Origin: Actinomycetes bacterium
Lineage (GTDB): Bacteria > Actinomycetota > Actinomycetes > Actinomycetales > Cellulomonadaceae
Assembly (NCBI GenBank): GCA_021778635.1
Contig: JAJYCD010000024.1
Location: 1-38,669, forward strand
DNA length: 38,669 bases
Direction: 5' to 3'
Below, one piece after another: positions 24,911 to 33,800 of the stretch; the first letter of the stretch is position 1, and every line of letters starts with the position of its first letter. The notes under the pieces were generated by a model. The model was given only the letters and a program-made list of their open reading frames with translations. It was not told where the DNA came from and ran no database searches. A program made the translations under genes and the position numbers.

Positions 24911-26107
24911 GTGACCGTCGAGGACGAACACCCGAACGGACCCACCTCGCAGGCGGCCGAGGCGGAGGTCGCGGACGCCGCGATCGCCGAGCTCCTCCGT
25001 GGGTGGCGAGCCGCTCCCGGTCCGAGCGCTCGCGAGGTCGGCGCGGAGTCGCTCCGCGCGGCACAGCGGCTGCGGTCCGAGGCCCGCCCACCCGGACCGC
25101 AGCTGTGGCAGGTCACGGATCTCGTCGTGCCCGCCGGTCCGCCGGTCCCGGTCCGCCTCTACCGGCCGACGGCGTCACCGTCCGCCCTGCTCGTGTTCCT
25201 CCACGGCGGCGGCTGGACGATCGGCGACCTGACGTCGCACGACGCGCTCTGCCGGACGCTCGCCCGGGACGCAGACGTCGCGGTCCTCGCGGTCGACCAC
25301 CGTCGCGCCCCCGAGCACCCGTGGCCGGCGGCCGTGGACGACGCCGTGGCCGTGATGCGCTGGGCGTTCGCACGGGCGACGGACCTCGTCGGCACCGACG
25401 TCGTCGCGGTCGGCGGGGACAGCTCGGGGGGCGACGTCGCGGCTCTCGCGTGCCTGCGGCAGCGGGAGGCCGGCGACCGCACCCCCGCGGGACAGGTGCT
25501 CCTGTACCCGAACACCGACCTCACGTTCTCGCTCCCGAGCGTGCGGGAGAAGGCGACCGGCTGGGGCCTGGACGCCGATGACGCTCTCTGGTTCGCGGAG
25601 CAGTGGGTGCCGGACCCGGCCCGGCGCTCGGACCCCCGCGTGAGCCCGCTGCTCGAGCCGGACCTCACGGGTCTGCCTCCGGCGGTCGTCGTCACCGCGG
25701 AGCACGACCCGCTCCGGGACGAGGGTGAGGCCTACGCCACGCGGCTGGCCGAGGCCGGTGTCCCCGTGCGGGCCCGCCGGGAGCGCGGGCTCGTGCACGG
25801 GTTCCTCGGGTTCGCACCGGTGTCCCCCGCTGCGGCAGAGGCCGCCCGACGGCTGGCCGCGGACGTCCACGCCCTCCTGACGCCCGATCCGACGCCTCAG
25901 GAGGACGAGCGGGAACGGTCAGCTCGTCGAGGCGCCGAACACGAGGCCGAGCACGTACGTCGTGCCCGCGGCGCCGTAGCCGATGGCGAGCTGCCGCACC
26001 GCGCGAGCGAGCGGGGACGCCCCGGAGAGCACCCCGACGACGGCGCCCGTCCCGAGCAGGGCAACCCCCACCAGGCCGGCCGAGACGAGCACCGCGGCGG
26101 TGCCTGA
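24911..26107 (+). CDS. Alpha/beta hydrolase, HSL (family IV) esterase
   Basis: A 398-residue hydrolase, probably a cytoplasmic carboxylesterase. The oxyanion-hole motif FLHGGGWTIGD is near residue 97, the nucleophile Ser in VGGDSSGGD near residue 170, the acid in VTAEHDPLRDEG near residue 265, and the His in LVHGFLGF near residue 296, so the triad is complete. The GTG start is chosen for the GGGAGG at 5 bases; a GTG 27 bases earlier has no ribosome-binding site. The catalytic domain ends near residue 325 (RRLAADVHALL). The remaining 70 residues are charged, unlike the family, and their last 189 bases run antisense through the end of the ferritin-VIT gene. The true stop may be earlier if a base error shifts the frame; a TGA in another frame sits at 25878. 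Confidence 0.85.
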   Translation: MTVEDEHPNGPTSQAAEAEVADAAIAELLRGWRAAPGPSAREVGAESLRAAQRLRSEARPPGPQLWQVTDLVVPAGPPVPVRLYRPTASPSALLVFLHGGGWTIGDLTSHDALCRTLARDADVAVLAVDHRRAPEHPWPAAVDDAVAVMRWAFARATDLVGTDVVAVGGDSSGGDVAALACLRQREAGDRTPAGQVLLYPNTDLTFSLPSVREKATGWGLDADDALWFAEQWVPDPARRSDPRVSPLLEPDLTGLPPAVVVTAEHDPLRDEGEAYATRLAEAGVPVRARRERGLVHGFLGFAPVSPAAAEAARRLAADVHALLTPDPTPQEDERERSARRGAEHEAEHVRRARGAVADGELPHRASERGRPGEHPDDGARPEQGNPHQAGRDEHRGGA

Positions 26108-27034
26108 GAGCCCGGCCAGGTAGGGGATCACCGGGATCGCCGCCCCCGACGCGAAGAAGCAGAAGCTCGAGACCGCCGCACCGAGCCCCGTGCCGATCGC
26201 CTCGTGACGGTCGACGTCCGCCCCGTCGTGGGTGACGCCCCCTGCGCTGAGGACCTGCGCGGCATGCTCGCGGGCCTCCGCCGGGCTCATGCCGCGAGCG
26301 CGGTAGACGAGCTCGAGCTCGTTGGCGTCGACGTCGAGGTACGGGACGGCCGCGCTCGCCCGCACGCTCGGTGCCGACGCCTCGAGGAGCTCCCGCTGCG
26401 AACGGACCGAGACGTACTCGCCCGCACCCATCGAGAGCGCGCCCGCGAGCAGTCCCGCGAGACCCGTGAGCAGCACGACCCGCGTCGTCGCGCCGCTCGC
26501 CCCGATGCCCAGCACGAGGGCGAGGTTGCTCACGAGACCGTCGTTGGCGCCGAAGACGGCCGCCCGGAAGGACCCCGAGATCCGGCTCCGTCCGCGCGCG
26601 GCCAGGCTCCGGACGACCTCCTCGTGGATCCGCTCGTCGGCGGCCATCGTCACGGTGGCGTCGGAGTCCGACTCGTACGCCGACCGAGACTCCGCCTGCT
26701 GGGCCAGGGCCAGCACGAACACCGACCCGAACCGTCGCGCGAGGAACCCGAGCGCGAGCGTACGGACGTCACCGCGGCGGGGACGGCCGACGTCCTCGCC
26801 GAGCAGCTCGCGCCAGTGGGCCTCGTGGCGGCCCTCGGCGTCGGCCAGCGCGAGCAGGATCTCGCGCTCCTCGCCGCTGCGACGGCTCGCGAGGTCCCGG
26901 TAGACCGCCGCCTCGGCCTTCTCGTCGGCGAGGTACTGCCGCCACCGGCGGAGCTCGGCGCGGCCGGGTCGACGACGCGGCGGGCCGGGAGGTGCCTGAC
27001 CCGCACCGGTGTGCGGCGTGGAGGAGGTCGCCAT
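25919..27034 (-). CDS. Ferritin-like/VIT1 fusion transporter, MbfA-like
   Basis: A 371-residue fusion. Residues about 28-150 form a rubrerythrin/ferritin-like four-helix domain with both ExxH metal motifs (E67-G-R-H70 and E134-R-I-H137) and partner Glu residues in DEKAEAAVYRD and QQAESRSAYE, so a di-iron site looks complete. Residues about 155-371 form a VIT1/CCC1 transporter domain (FRAAVFGANDGLVSNLALVLG, then AGALSMGAGEYVSVRSQRE) with about five membrane helices. The architecture matches membrane-bound ferritin A and plant-type erythrin-VIT proteins, which sense or oxidise Fe(II) and move Fe or Mn out of the cytosol. A CACACT box 6 bases before the ATG resembles the leaderless pattern. Its 3' end overlaps the esterase gene tail-to-tail. 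Confidence 0.9.
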   Translation of the reverse strand: MATSSTPHTGAGQAPPGPPRRRPGRAELRRWRQYLADEKAEAAVYRDLASRRSGEEREILLALADAEGRHEAHWRELLGEDVGRPRRGDVRTLALGFLARRFGSVFVLALAQQAESRSAYESDSDATVTMAADERIHEEVVRSLAARGRSRISGSFRAAVFGANDGLVSNLALVLGIGASGATTRVVLLTGLAGLLAGALSMGAGEYVSVRSQRELLEASAPSVRASAAVPYLDVDANELELVYRARGMSPAEAREHAAQVLSAGGVTHDGADVDRHEAIGTGLGAAVSSFCFFASGAAIPVIPYLAGLSGTAAVLVSAGLVGVALLGTGAVVGVLSGASPLARAVRQLAIGYGAAGTTYVLGLVFGASTS

Positions 27035-27114
27035 GGGTCCAGTGTGTCAGGAGCGTCCGCTGCCGGACCGCCGCGTGCCTGGCCACGCGGACCAGGCCGC
27101 CACGACGAGGGGGC

Positions 27115-27969
27115 TCAGACCGCAGCCGTCAGCGCGTCCACCAGACCGACCGTCGGCCGGCCGAGCAGCTGCCGGAGCTCGCCGCTCGTGCCCGCGAGGT
27201 CGCCGTCGCGCGTGTTGCCCTCGAGGGCGACGACGAAGCCCGCGGTCCCCTCGTCGAGGCCGGCCGCGAGCAGGCCCTCGAGCCGCTCCTCGGGGGTGAC
27301 CCGGCGGTGCACGACGGGTCGACCCGTGACCGTCGCGAACGCGGCGGCGAGCTCGTCGAAGTCCCAGGCCACGTCGCCCGAGAGCTCGTACACCGCGCCG
27401 TCGTGGCCGCTGCCCGCCAGGACGACGGCCGCCGCCGCCGCGTAGTCCGACCGTGGTGCGCTCGCCACCCGCCCCGCGCCGACGCTCGAGACGATCTCAC
27501 CGGTGGCGCGTGCCTGGGCGAGGTCGCCGAGGTAGTTCTCGGTGTACCAGTTGTTGCGCAGGATCGTGAAGGCCAGCCCCGACGCGTGGATGAGCTCTTC
27601 GGTGGCCTTGTGCTCGGGCGCGAGGACGAGCGCCGTGCTGTCGGCCCGGGGCGCGCTCGTGTAGACCACGCGCCGCGCACCGACCGCCCGGATCGCCTCG
27701 AGGGCGCTCTCGTGCTGCTCGACGCGACGGCCGACCTCGCTGCTGGAGACGAGCAGGACGTCGTCGGCGCCGGCGAACGCGGCGAGGAGAGACGCCGGCT
27801 CGGTGAAGTCCGCACGGCGCACCTGGACGCCCCGCTCGGCGAGATCCGCGAGCGCCTCGACCCGGCGGCCCGTCGCGATCACCTCCGCAGGGGCGACCCC
27901 GTTCGCGAGCAGGTTCTGGACTACCAGGCGACCCAGGTGACCGGTGGCCCCGGTGACGACGACAGACAT
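27115..27969 (-). CDS. NmrA/QorB-like NAD(P)H-dependent oxidoreductase
   Basis: A 284-residue atypical short-chain dehydrogenase. The dinucleotide-binding loop VVVTGATGHLGRLV is at the N-terminus, and the typical SSSEVGRRVEQHESALEAI and YTSAPRAD stretches follow. The second half has ILRNNWYTENYL, characteristic of the QorB (quinone oxidoreductase 2) group. It probably reduces quinones or other electrophiles in the cytosol. The ATG has GGAAGG at 7 bases. It diverges from a one-Cys HxlR regulator gene, the layout of QorR-Qor2 systems in actinobacteria, so induction by quinone or disulfide stress is likely (inference). Confidence 0.9.
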   Translation of the reverse strand: MSVVVTGATGHLGRLVVQNLLANGVAPAEVIATGRRVEALADLAERGVQVRRADFTEPASLLAAFAGADDVLLVSSSEVGRRVEQHESALEAIRAVGARRVVYTSAPRADSTALVLAPEHKATEELIHASGLAFTILRNNWYTENYLGDLAQARATGEIVSSVGAGRVASAPRSDYAAAAAVVLAGSGHDGAVYELSGDVAWDFDELAAAFATVTGRPVVHRRVTPEERLEGLLAAGLDEGTAGFVVALEGNTRDGDLAGTSGELRQLLGRPTVGLVDALTAAV

Positions 27970-28052
27970 GGTGGATCCTTCCGTTCGGTGCAGCGGCGAT
28001 GACGACAGAAGAACCAGGCGACGACTAGGTTGCTTCCTCAGACGCCGTACCC

Positions 28053-28069
28053 ACTTTCAGGTAAGTTAC
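28053..28069. promoter_or_regulatory. Operator and -10 box in the QorR/QorB-like divergent region
   Basis: Two overlapping inverted repeats: ACTT-N6-AAGT (28053-28066) and GTAAGTTAC (28061-28069). The TAAGTT inside (28062-28067) is exactly 6 bases before the regulator's ATG and reads as the -10 box of a leaderless transcript, so binding here would repress the regulator's own gene and probably the divergent oxidoreductase gene. Confidence 0.6.
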
Positions 28070-28073
28070 TGAG

Positions 28074-28448
28074 ATGGTCGTCAGCCACCCGCTCGCGCGC
28101 CTCCTCACCGACGGCGTGCTGCCCGCGCAGTGCCCGTCGCGGGCGGTCCTCGACCACGTCACGAGCAAGTGGGGCGTCCTCGTCCTGGTCGCGCTCTCGG
28201 AGGGTTCGCTGCGATGGGGCGAGCTCCGGCGCGTGGTCGACGGCATCAGCGAGAAGATGCTCGCCCAGACCCTCCGCGTGCTCGTGGCCGACGGGTTCGT
28301 CGCGCGCGACGCCCGACCGACGATCCCGCCCCGCGTCGACTACGCGCTGACCGAGCGCGGACGAGAGCTCACCGCGCGACTGCTCCCGCTCATGGACTGG
28401 ATCACCGCGAACGCCGAGGCGATCGTCTCCGAGCGGGCGCGCTCTTAG
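28074..28448 (+). CDS. HxlR-family one-cysteine redox-type regulator (QorR-like)
   Basis: A 124-residue winged-helix regulator of the HxlR/DUF24 family. The single Cys20 in LPAQCPSRAVLDHVTSKWG is at the position of the redox-sensing Cys in YodB, HypR and QorR. The DNA-binding region spans EGSLRWGELRRVVDGISEKMLAQTLRVL, and the wing is RPTIPPRVDYALTERG. It has no other Cys, so it is a one-Cys sensor type. It likely represses itself and the divergent quinone-reductase-like gene until Cys20 is oxidised or alkylated. The ATG is preceded by TAAGTT with a 6-base gap; no Shine-Dalgarno is present. Confidence 0.92.
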   Translation: MVVSHPLARLLTDGVLPAQCPSRAVLDHVTSKWGVLVLVALSEGSLRWGELRRVVDGISEKMLAQTLRVLVADGFVARDARPTIPPRVDYALTERGRELTARLLPLMDWITANAEAIVSERARS

Positions 28449-28553
28449 CGGGTACACAGTGTGACGCCGTACCGTGTCCTCCGTCCGCCGTGCGCTCGAC
28501 GCCTCGAGAGCACCACCGTGACGGCGGGCAGCCGACGATGAAGGACGTGACCC

Positions 28554-29498
28554 GTGCGCCGACGAATGGCCGCAGCCCTGCTCGCTCCCCTGTTCCTGCT
28601 GGCCGCGTGCTCCGGCTCCAGCGGCACCTCCCCGACCGGATCGGCCACCACCGGCGCGGCCACGGCGGCGCCGACCGCTGAGGCCACCGCGACGGCCGCC
28701 GATGTCGCGGCGCTCGCCGCGGTCAAGGTGACGGGTGCCGTCGGGGCGAAGCCGACGCTGGCCTTCACGCAGCCGTTCACGGTCACCGCGCCCGTCGCTC
28801 GCGTCGAGACCCCGGGCACCGGCGCCGCACTCACCGAGGGCGAGTCGCTCCAGATCAACTTCGTCGCGGTCAGCGGCAAGGACGGCACCGAGTCCGGCAC
28901 CAACTACGGCGCCGCCCCCGAGACCGTCAAGCTCGGCGACACGAGCCTCGTCCCCGCGATGAACGACGTGCTCGCCGGCCAGAAGATCGGCGTCCGGTTC
29001 CTGCTCGCCGTGCCCGGATCGGACGGCACGACGACGGTCATGGCGATCGAGGTCGTCGGCGCCAAGGTCATCCCGAACCGCGCCTCCGGCACGGCGGTCA
29101 CGCCCCCGGCCGGCCTCCCGGCCGTGACCCTCGCGGCGAACGGCGAGCCCACGCTGACGAAGCCGACCGGGACGGCGCCGACGGCCCTGGTCAACCAGGT
29201 GCTGATCAAGGGCAGCGGCGCCACCGTCCAGTCCGGCCAGACGATCACCGTCAACTACACCGGCTGGCTGTGGAACGGCACCGAGTTCGACTCGTCGTGG
29301 AAGGGTTCGCCCCTGTCGACGCAGATCGGCGCGGGCAAGGTCATCAAGGGCTGGGACCAGGGGCTCGTCGGCCAGACGGTCGGGAGCCAGGTCCTGCTGA
29401 TCATCCCGCCGTCGCTCGGCTACGGAGACACCGCCCAGGGCTCCATCCCGGCCGGGTCGACCCTGGTCTTCGTCGTCGACATCCTCGACGCCTCCTGA
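28554..29498 (+). CDS. FKBP-type peptidyl-prolyl isomerase lipoprotein
   Basis: A 314-residue exported lipoprotein. The signal peptide ends in lipobox LLAAC with Cys19, followed by a Ser/Thr/Ala linker. There are two FKBP folds in tandem. The first (about residues 75-165) keeps the outline but not the active-site aromatic residues. The second (about residues 205-314) is well conserved: NYTGWLWNGTEFDSSW, VIKGWDQGLVGQTVGS, IPPSLGYGD and LVFVVDIL. It probably assists folding of secreted proteins at the membrane outer face. The GTG start has AAGGA at about 8 bases. A TACCGT at 28470-28475 may be its -10 box. Confidence 0.93.
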   Translation: MRRRMAAALLAPLFLLAACSGSSGTSPTGSATTGAATAAPTAEATATAADVAALAAVKVTGAVGAKPTLAFTQPFTVTAPVARVETPGTGAALTEGESLQINFVAVSGKDGTESGTNYGAAPETVKLGDTSLVPAMNDVLAGQKIGVRFLLAVPGSDGTTTVMAIEVVGAKVIPNRASGTAVTPPAGLPAVTLAANGEPTLTKPTGTAPTALVNQVLIKGSGATVQSGQTITVNYTGWLWNGTEFDSSWKGSPLSTQIGAGKVIKGWDQGLVGQTVGSQVLLIIPPSLGYGDTAQGSIPAGSTLVFVVDILDAS

Positions 29499-29515
29499 CG
29501 ACCCGATCGCGGTTC

Positions 29516-29550
29516 GCAGCCCCTCGCCCCCTCGCGGAGCGGGGGGCTGC
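29516..29550 (+). terminator. Hairpin after the FKBP gene
   Basis: GCAGCCCC pairs with GGGGCTGC across a C/G-rich loop, starting 18 bases after the FKBP stop codon. There is no T-tract. Confidence 0.5.
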
Positions 29551-29555
29551 GCCGC

Positions 29556-29636
29556 GTCACGGAACCGTCGACGTCACGGAACCGTCGACGTCACGGCACC
29601 GTCGGCGGCACGGGAGCGTCGGCGGCACGGGAGCGA
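29556..29636. repeat. 17-bp tandem repeat between convergent genes
   Basis: Nearly five head-to-tail units of 17 bases. The first two are identical (GTCACGGAACCGTCGAC), and the third and fourth are progressively diverged (ending GTCGGC), the last being incomplete. It occupies most of the space between the FKBP gene and the convergent diguanylate cyclase gene. The identical first units contain the GTCGAC palindrome. No coding role is apparent. Confidence 0.9.
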
Positions 29637-29708
29637 GGGGCCGCGCGGGGCCCGCGAGCCGAGGGAAGCACCACGCCCGGGCGCGCGAGGGGCGACGGAT
29701 GCGTGACG

Positions 29709-30800
29709 TCAGGGCGTGAGGTCGAGCTCCCCGGCCGTGGCGACCCGGTTCCCGCCCTCCCGCTTGGCGACATACATCGCCATGTCGGCCGCGTCCACGA
29801 GCCGCCACAACCCCTCGACCGCAGCCCCCTCGTCGGGCGTCGCGGCGGTCGCGGCGCCGATCGACGCGGTCAACGGGTGCGGGAGCGGCCCGTCGGCCAC
29901 GGCCCGGCGCAGCCGCTCGCCGAGGAGAAGGAGCTCGGGCATGCTCGCGACCCGGTGGAGCACCAGGATCTCCTCGCCGCCGATCCGCGCGACGACGCCC
30001 GCCTCACCGGCCGCCTCCCGGATCGCGTGCGAGACGAGTCGGAGCGCGGTGTCACCGGCCGCGTGCCCGTGGCTGTCGTTCAGGACCTTGAAGCTGTCGA
30101 GGTCGAGGACGAACGCAGCCAGCAGCAGCCGCTCGTCGGCGACCTCCTGCCAGAGCCGCTCCGCCTCGATCTCGACCGCCCGGCGGTTCGCCAGCCCGGT
30201 GAGCGGGTCCGTCGTCGACATCAGCTCGGTCTCGCGGAGCAGGCGCTCGCTCCGCATCCGCAGCCCGTAGACGAGCATGGCCGCGAGCACCAGCACGCCG
30301 CTCTGCACGACCACCTGGATCATCAACGCGCGACCGGCGAGCTCGGAGTTCGAGAGGCCGACCCAGCAGATCGGCGGCACGACCAGCAGCTGGACGACGA
30401 AGCCGCGCGCCTCGAGGAAGCTCGCACCCGCGGTGAGCGCGAGCAGGAGCATGAGCGGGCCCGCGTACAGGTGTGCGTTCACGGTGGTGAGCGCGACGAC
30501 GACGTACACCGCGTTCCCGTACGCGATCAGCAGCGCGACGGCACGGTAGCTCAGCCTCGCGAGGGTCATGAAGTAGAGCCCGATGACGAGCAGCATCACC
30601 ATCATGGCGGCGTAGACCGCCCGGCCGAGCCCAGGGCGCAGCACTCCGTCGACCCAGAGGTTCAGGCCGCCGAGGACCGCTCCGGCCACGGCGATGAAGC
30701 CCAGCGCGCGGGCCGGCACGACGCTGGGCACGAGGGCGGCACGAAGACGAGGGAGGGGAGGTCTCGACCGTGATGCCCGTCCACCCACCTGCCCCGTCAT
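29709..30800 (-). CDS. Membrane diguanylate cyclase (GGDEF domain)
   Basis: A 363-residue protein with about six to seven N-terminal membrane helices (from PARALGFIAVAGAVLGG to VLVLAAMLVYGL), then a GGDEF domain from about residue 195. Its marks are STTDPLTGLANRR, FVLDLDSFKVLNDSHGHAAGD, and the active-site loop RIGGEEILVLHR. The signature is GGEEI: the catalytic Glu is kept but the usual final Phe is Ile. The RxxD inhibitory site before the loop is absent (the Asp position is Gly), so product inhibition is not expected. It should make c-di-GMP in response to a membrane signal. The ATG lies 7 bases after the helicase stop codon, suggesting coupled translation; a longer frame into the helicase gene is not supported. 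Confidence 0.88.
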   Translation of the reverse strand: MTGQVGGRASRSRPPLPRLRAALVPSVVPARALGFIAVAGAVLGGLNLWVDGVLRPGLGRAVYAAMMVMLLVIGLYFMTLARLSYRAVALLIAYGNAVYVVVALTTVNAHLYAGPLMLLLALTAGASFLEARGFVVQLLVVPPICWVGLSNSELAGRALMIQVVVQSGVLVLAAMLVYGLRMRSERLLRETELMSTTDPLTGLANRRAVEIEAERLWQEVADERLLLAAFVLDLDSFKVLNDSHGHAAGDTALRLVSHAIREAAGEAGVVARIGGEEILVLHRVASMPELLLLGERLRRAVADGPLPHPLTASIGAATAATPDEGAAVEGLWRLVDAADMAMYVAKREGGNRVATAGELDLTP

Positions 30801-30807
30801 CCGTCCA

Positions 30808-33800
30808 TCATGACGGCCGACGAGCGATTCTTCCCGGTTCCGACCGGGCGAAATCGTGCGATCCCGGACCGGTGACCCGGGTGCGCGCGGCACCCGACGC
30901 CTGGCCGGCGCGAACGGCACGGGCCACGTCCTCGAGCCGGTCGAGCACGGCACCGGGCGTGCTCAGCCACGACGGGAGCCAGACGCGCTCGACGGCGGGC
31001 CAGCGGAGCGTCCGGACGAGCACCTCCACCGGCAGGCCGTCGCGCTCGGCGACCGTGCGGCGCGCCGCCCACACCGGACCGTCGAGCAGGACGGCGAGGA
31101 CCTCCCGAGCCGGGTCGTCCGGGAGCGAGACGACGAGGTCGATCCGGAACTCCGAGAGCCCGACGTCGGTCCGCACGACCAGGCCACGGGTGCGCAGACC
31201 CTCCGCGACCTGCTCGCGGTGCCGGTCGACGACCGGGAGCAGCCGCCGCCCACCACCGGTCGGACCGTCGGGCGACGCGGCACCCGCGCGCGTGGCGGAG
31301 CCGGCGGCCGCGAGGTCGAGGTAGCTCCGAAGGTGCTTGACCCCGACGCTGGTGGTCTCCTCCGCGTGCAGGTCCGCAGGGTCGAAGGACGAGAAGACGA
31401 CGACCTCGCGGCGCGCCCGCGTGACCGCCACGTTGAGGCGCCGCTCCCCGCCCTCGCGGTTGAGGGGCCCGAAGTTCAACGGCACCCGTCCGGTCTCGTC
31501 GGCCGAGAACGCCGTCGAGAGCAGGATCGTGTCCCGCTCGTCGCCCTGGACGTTCTCCAGGTTCTTGACGAACAGACCCTCTCCGTCCGCTCCGCCGTCG
31601 AGGGCCTGCAGCACGCGATCATCACCCGAGCCCCGCAACAGCTGCTCGACCAGTGCGCGCTGCGGCGCGTTCAACGTCACCACGCCGAGGCTCGGCACGA
31701 CGTCCGCCGACTCCGCGAACCTGCTCAGCACGTCACGCACGACGGCCTCGGCCTCGACCCGGTTGGTGCGCGGCGGACCGACGGCCCCGGCGGGGTCCCG
31801 CAGCGACCGCGGTCCGCGGGTCGCGGCCCGGCGGAAGACACCGTCGACGCGCACGAGCCGGATCCCGTGCCCGGGTCGATCCGGCGACGACGGCGCCGGG
31901 AACGTCGAGAGACGCCCGTCGTAGTAGTGCTGGTTGCTGAACGCGACGAGCGACTCGTCGCGACTGCGGTAGTGCCAGGTCAGCCGGAGCCGCGGGACCC
32001 GTGCCTGCACGCACTCGGACAGGATGCTCTCCTCGTCGAGCACCGCGCCGACGTCGTCCCACACGACGTCCGGGCCGGTCGCGACGTCCGACGGACCTGA
32101 GAGGTCCGACGCATCCGGCAGGCTCTCGGCGAACGTCGACGGAGGCAGCTGCTTGCTGTCCCCCACGACCACGACGGAACGCGCCCGGCCCATCGCCCCG
32201 ACGGCGTCGGCGACCCGGATCTGCGACGCCTCGTCGAACACGACGAGGTCGAACATGTCGGCCCGCACCGGGAAGAACCGGGCGAGCGAGTCGGGACTCA
32301 CGAGCACGCACGGCGTCAGGCGCGTCACGAGGTCGCCGTACGTCGACATCAGGGCACGGACGCCGACGCCTCCGCGCTGACGCGCGAGCTCGCGCTGCAG
32401 CGCGCCGAGCTCCTGCTCGTGGCGACGGTCGAGCGCCTCGGGCGACCCCGGCTGCCGGCCCGTCGAGGCCGGGCCGTGACCCGGCGCGCGGCGTGCCGCG
32501 AGCACCTCGGCGGGGATCGCGGTGCGCAGGTGCGCACGGACAGCAGCGGACGCCTCGGTGAAGCGTCGCACCGATCGGTCGTGCGCCTCGGGGTCGAACC
32601 CGTCCAACCCGGTCGCCGCCCGCCGCTCGCGCCCGGACGCCGTCGCGACGCCACGATCGAGCGCACGCACCGCGTCCTCGGCGGCGACGGTCCCGGCGAG
32701 GAGCAGGTCGCGCGCCTCCGCCATCCCGGCCGCACGGAGGGGCTCGAGCGCCCCCACGAACGTCACCCAGCGTCGGAGCCCGAGCGTCGACTCCTCGCCG
32801 TCGGCCCGACCCGCGGCGGTGACCGCCCACCGCGCCACGAGCCCCAGGTCGCCCGACCAGGTCGAGACCTGTCCCGCGTCTGCCCGCACCACCCGGGCGA
32901 GCGCCGTCGCCGCACGCGCGGCGCGGTCGATCGCGTCGGCGACCTGCGGCGCCAGGACCCCGGCGCCCGGCGCGTCGAGGTACCGGCGCAACGCGAGCAC
33001 GAACGCGTCCCGGCGCAGGTCCGGGCCGCCCGGATCGACGAGCTCGCCCGCACGCACGGTCCACTCGACCTGCGCACGGAGGGCGTCGCGCCCCGCCGTC
33101 GTGAGCGGGTTCCACTCGGCCGGGACCCGCAGCCCGGGGACGGTCGGCACCCGCGCCGCGAGCGCCTGCGTGCGCGTGTGCAACGCCAGCAGCTGCGTGG
33201 TGAGCAGCGCCACGTCGCGCGCCCGGACGATCGCCCCGGGGTGCAGTGCGCCCTCCAGGTCGCGCAGCACGACCTCCTCCCTGCCCTTGCGTCCGAGCAG
33301 CCCGGACGTCGCGGCCTCGCGTGCCCGTCGACTCAGCTCCGCGACCGGCAGTGCGAGCGCCTCGGGACGGAGCACCTCCAGACCCGGGTGCGCCTCGGCG
33401 GCGAACGCGTCGACCTCCGCGAGCAGGGCCGCCGCGGACGCCCGCCACCGGTCGCCGCGCGAGGCGTCGAGGGTCCCGAGATCGGTCGGCAGGCCGACCT
33501 CGCCGGTCAACGGATCCCCGGCCGCCGCGTCCACGAGCGCGGCGAGCACGGCGAGGTCCTCGTGCGACCGCGCGGCGGAGAGCGGGTCCGCGAGCGTGCC
33601 AGGACGCGCGTCGCCGACCAGCCCGACGAACTCGCGCAGCGCGGCGTCGACCTCCGCGACCGCCCGCCGGACCCCCGCGACGTCGATGCTGCCCGGTGCC
33701 GTGAGACCGACGAACCCCCACGGGTTGTCCGGTCCGGGGCGGGCGAGGTCGGCGACGTCCGGCAGCGCGGCCAGCGCGCGCCGCACCTCGAGCAGGCGAG

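Noticed and set aside
28449-28553. Small gene between the HxlR regulator and the FKBP lipoprotein
   Set aside because: Only short frames without ribosome-binding sites exist; the ACACAGTGT palindrome there is too short to call an operator.
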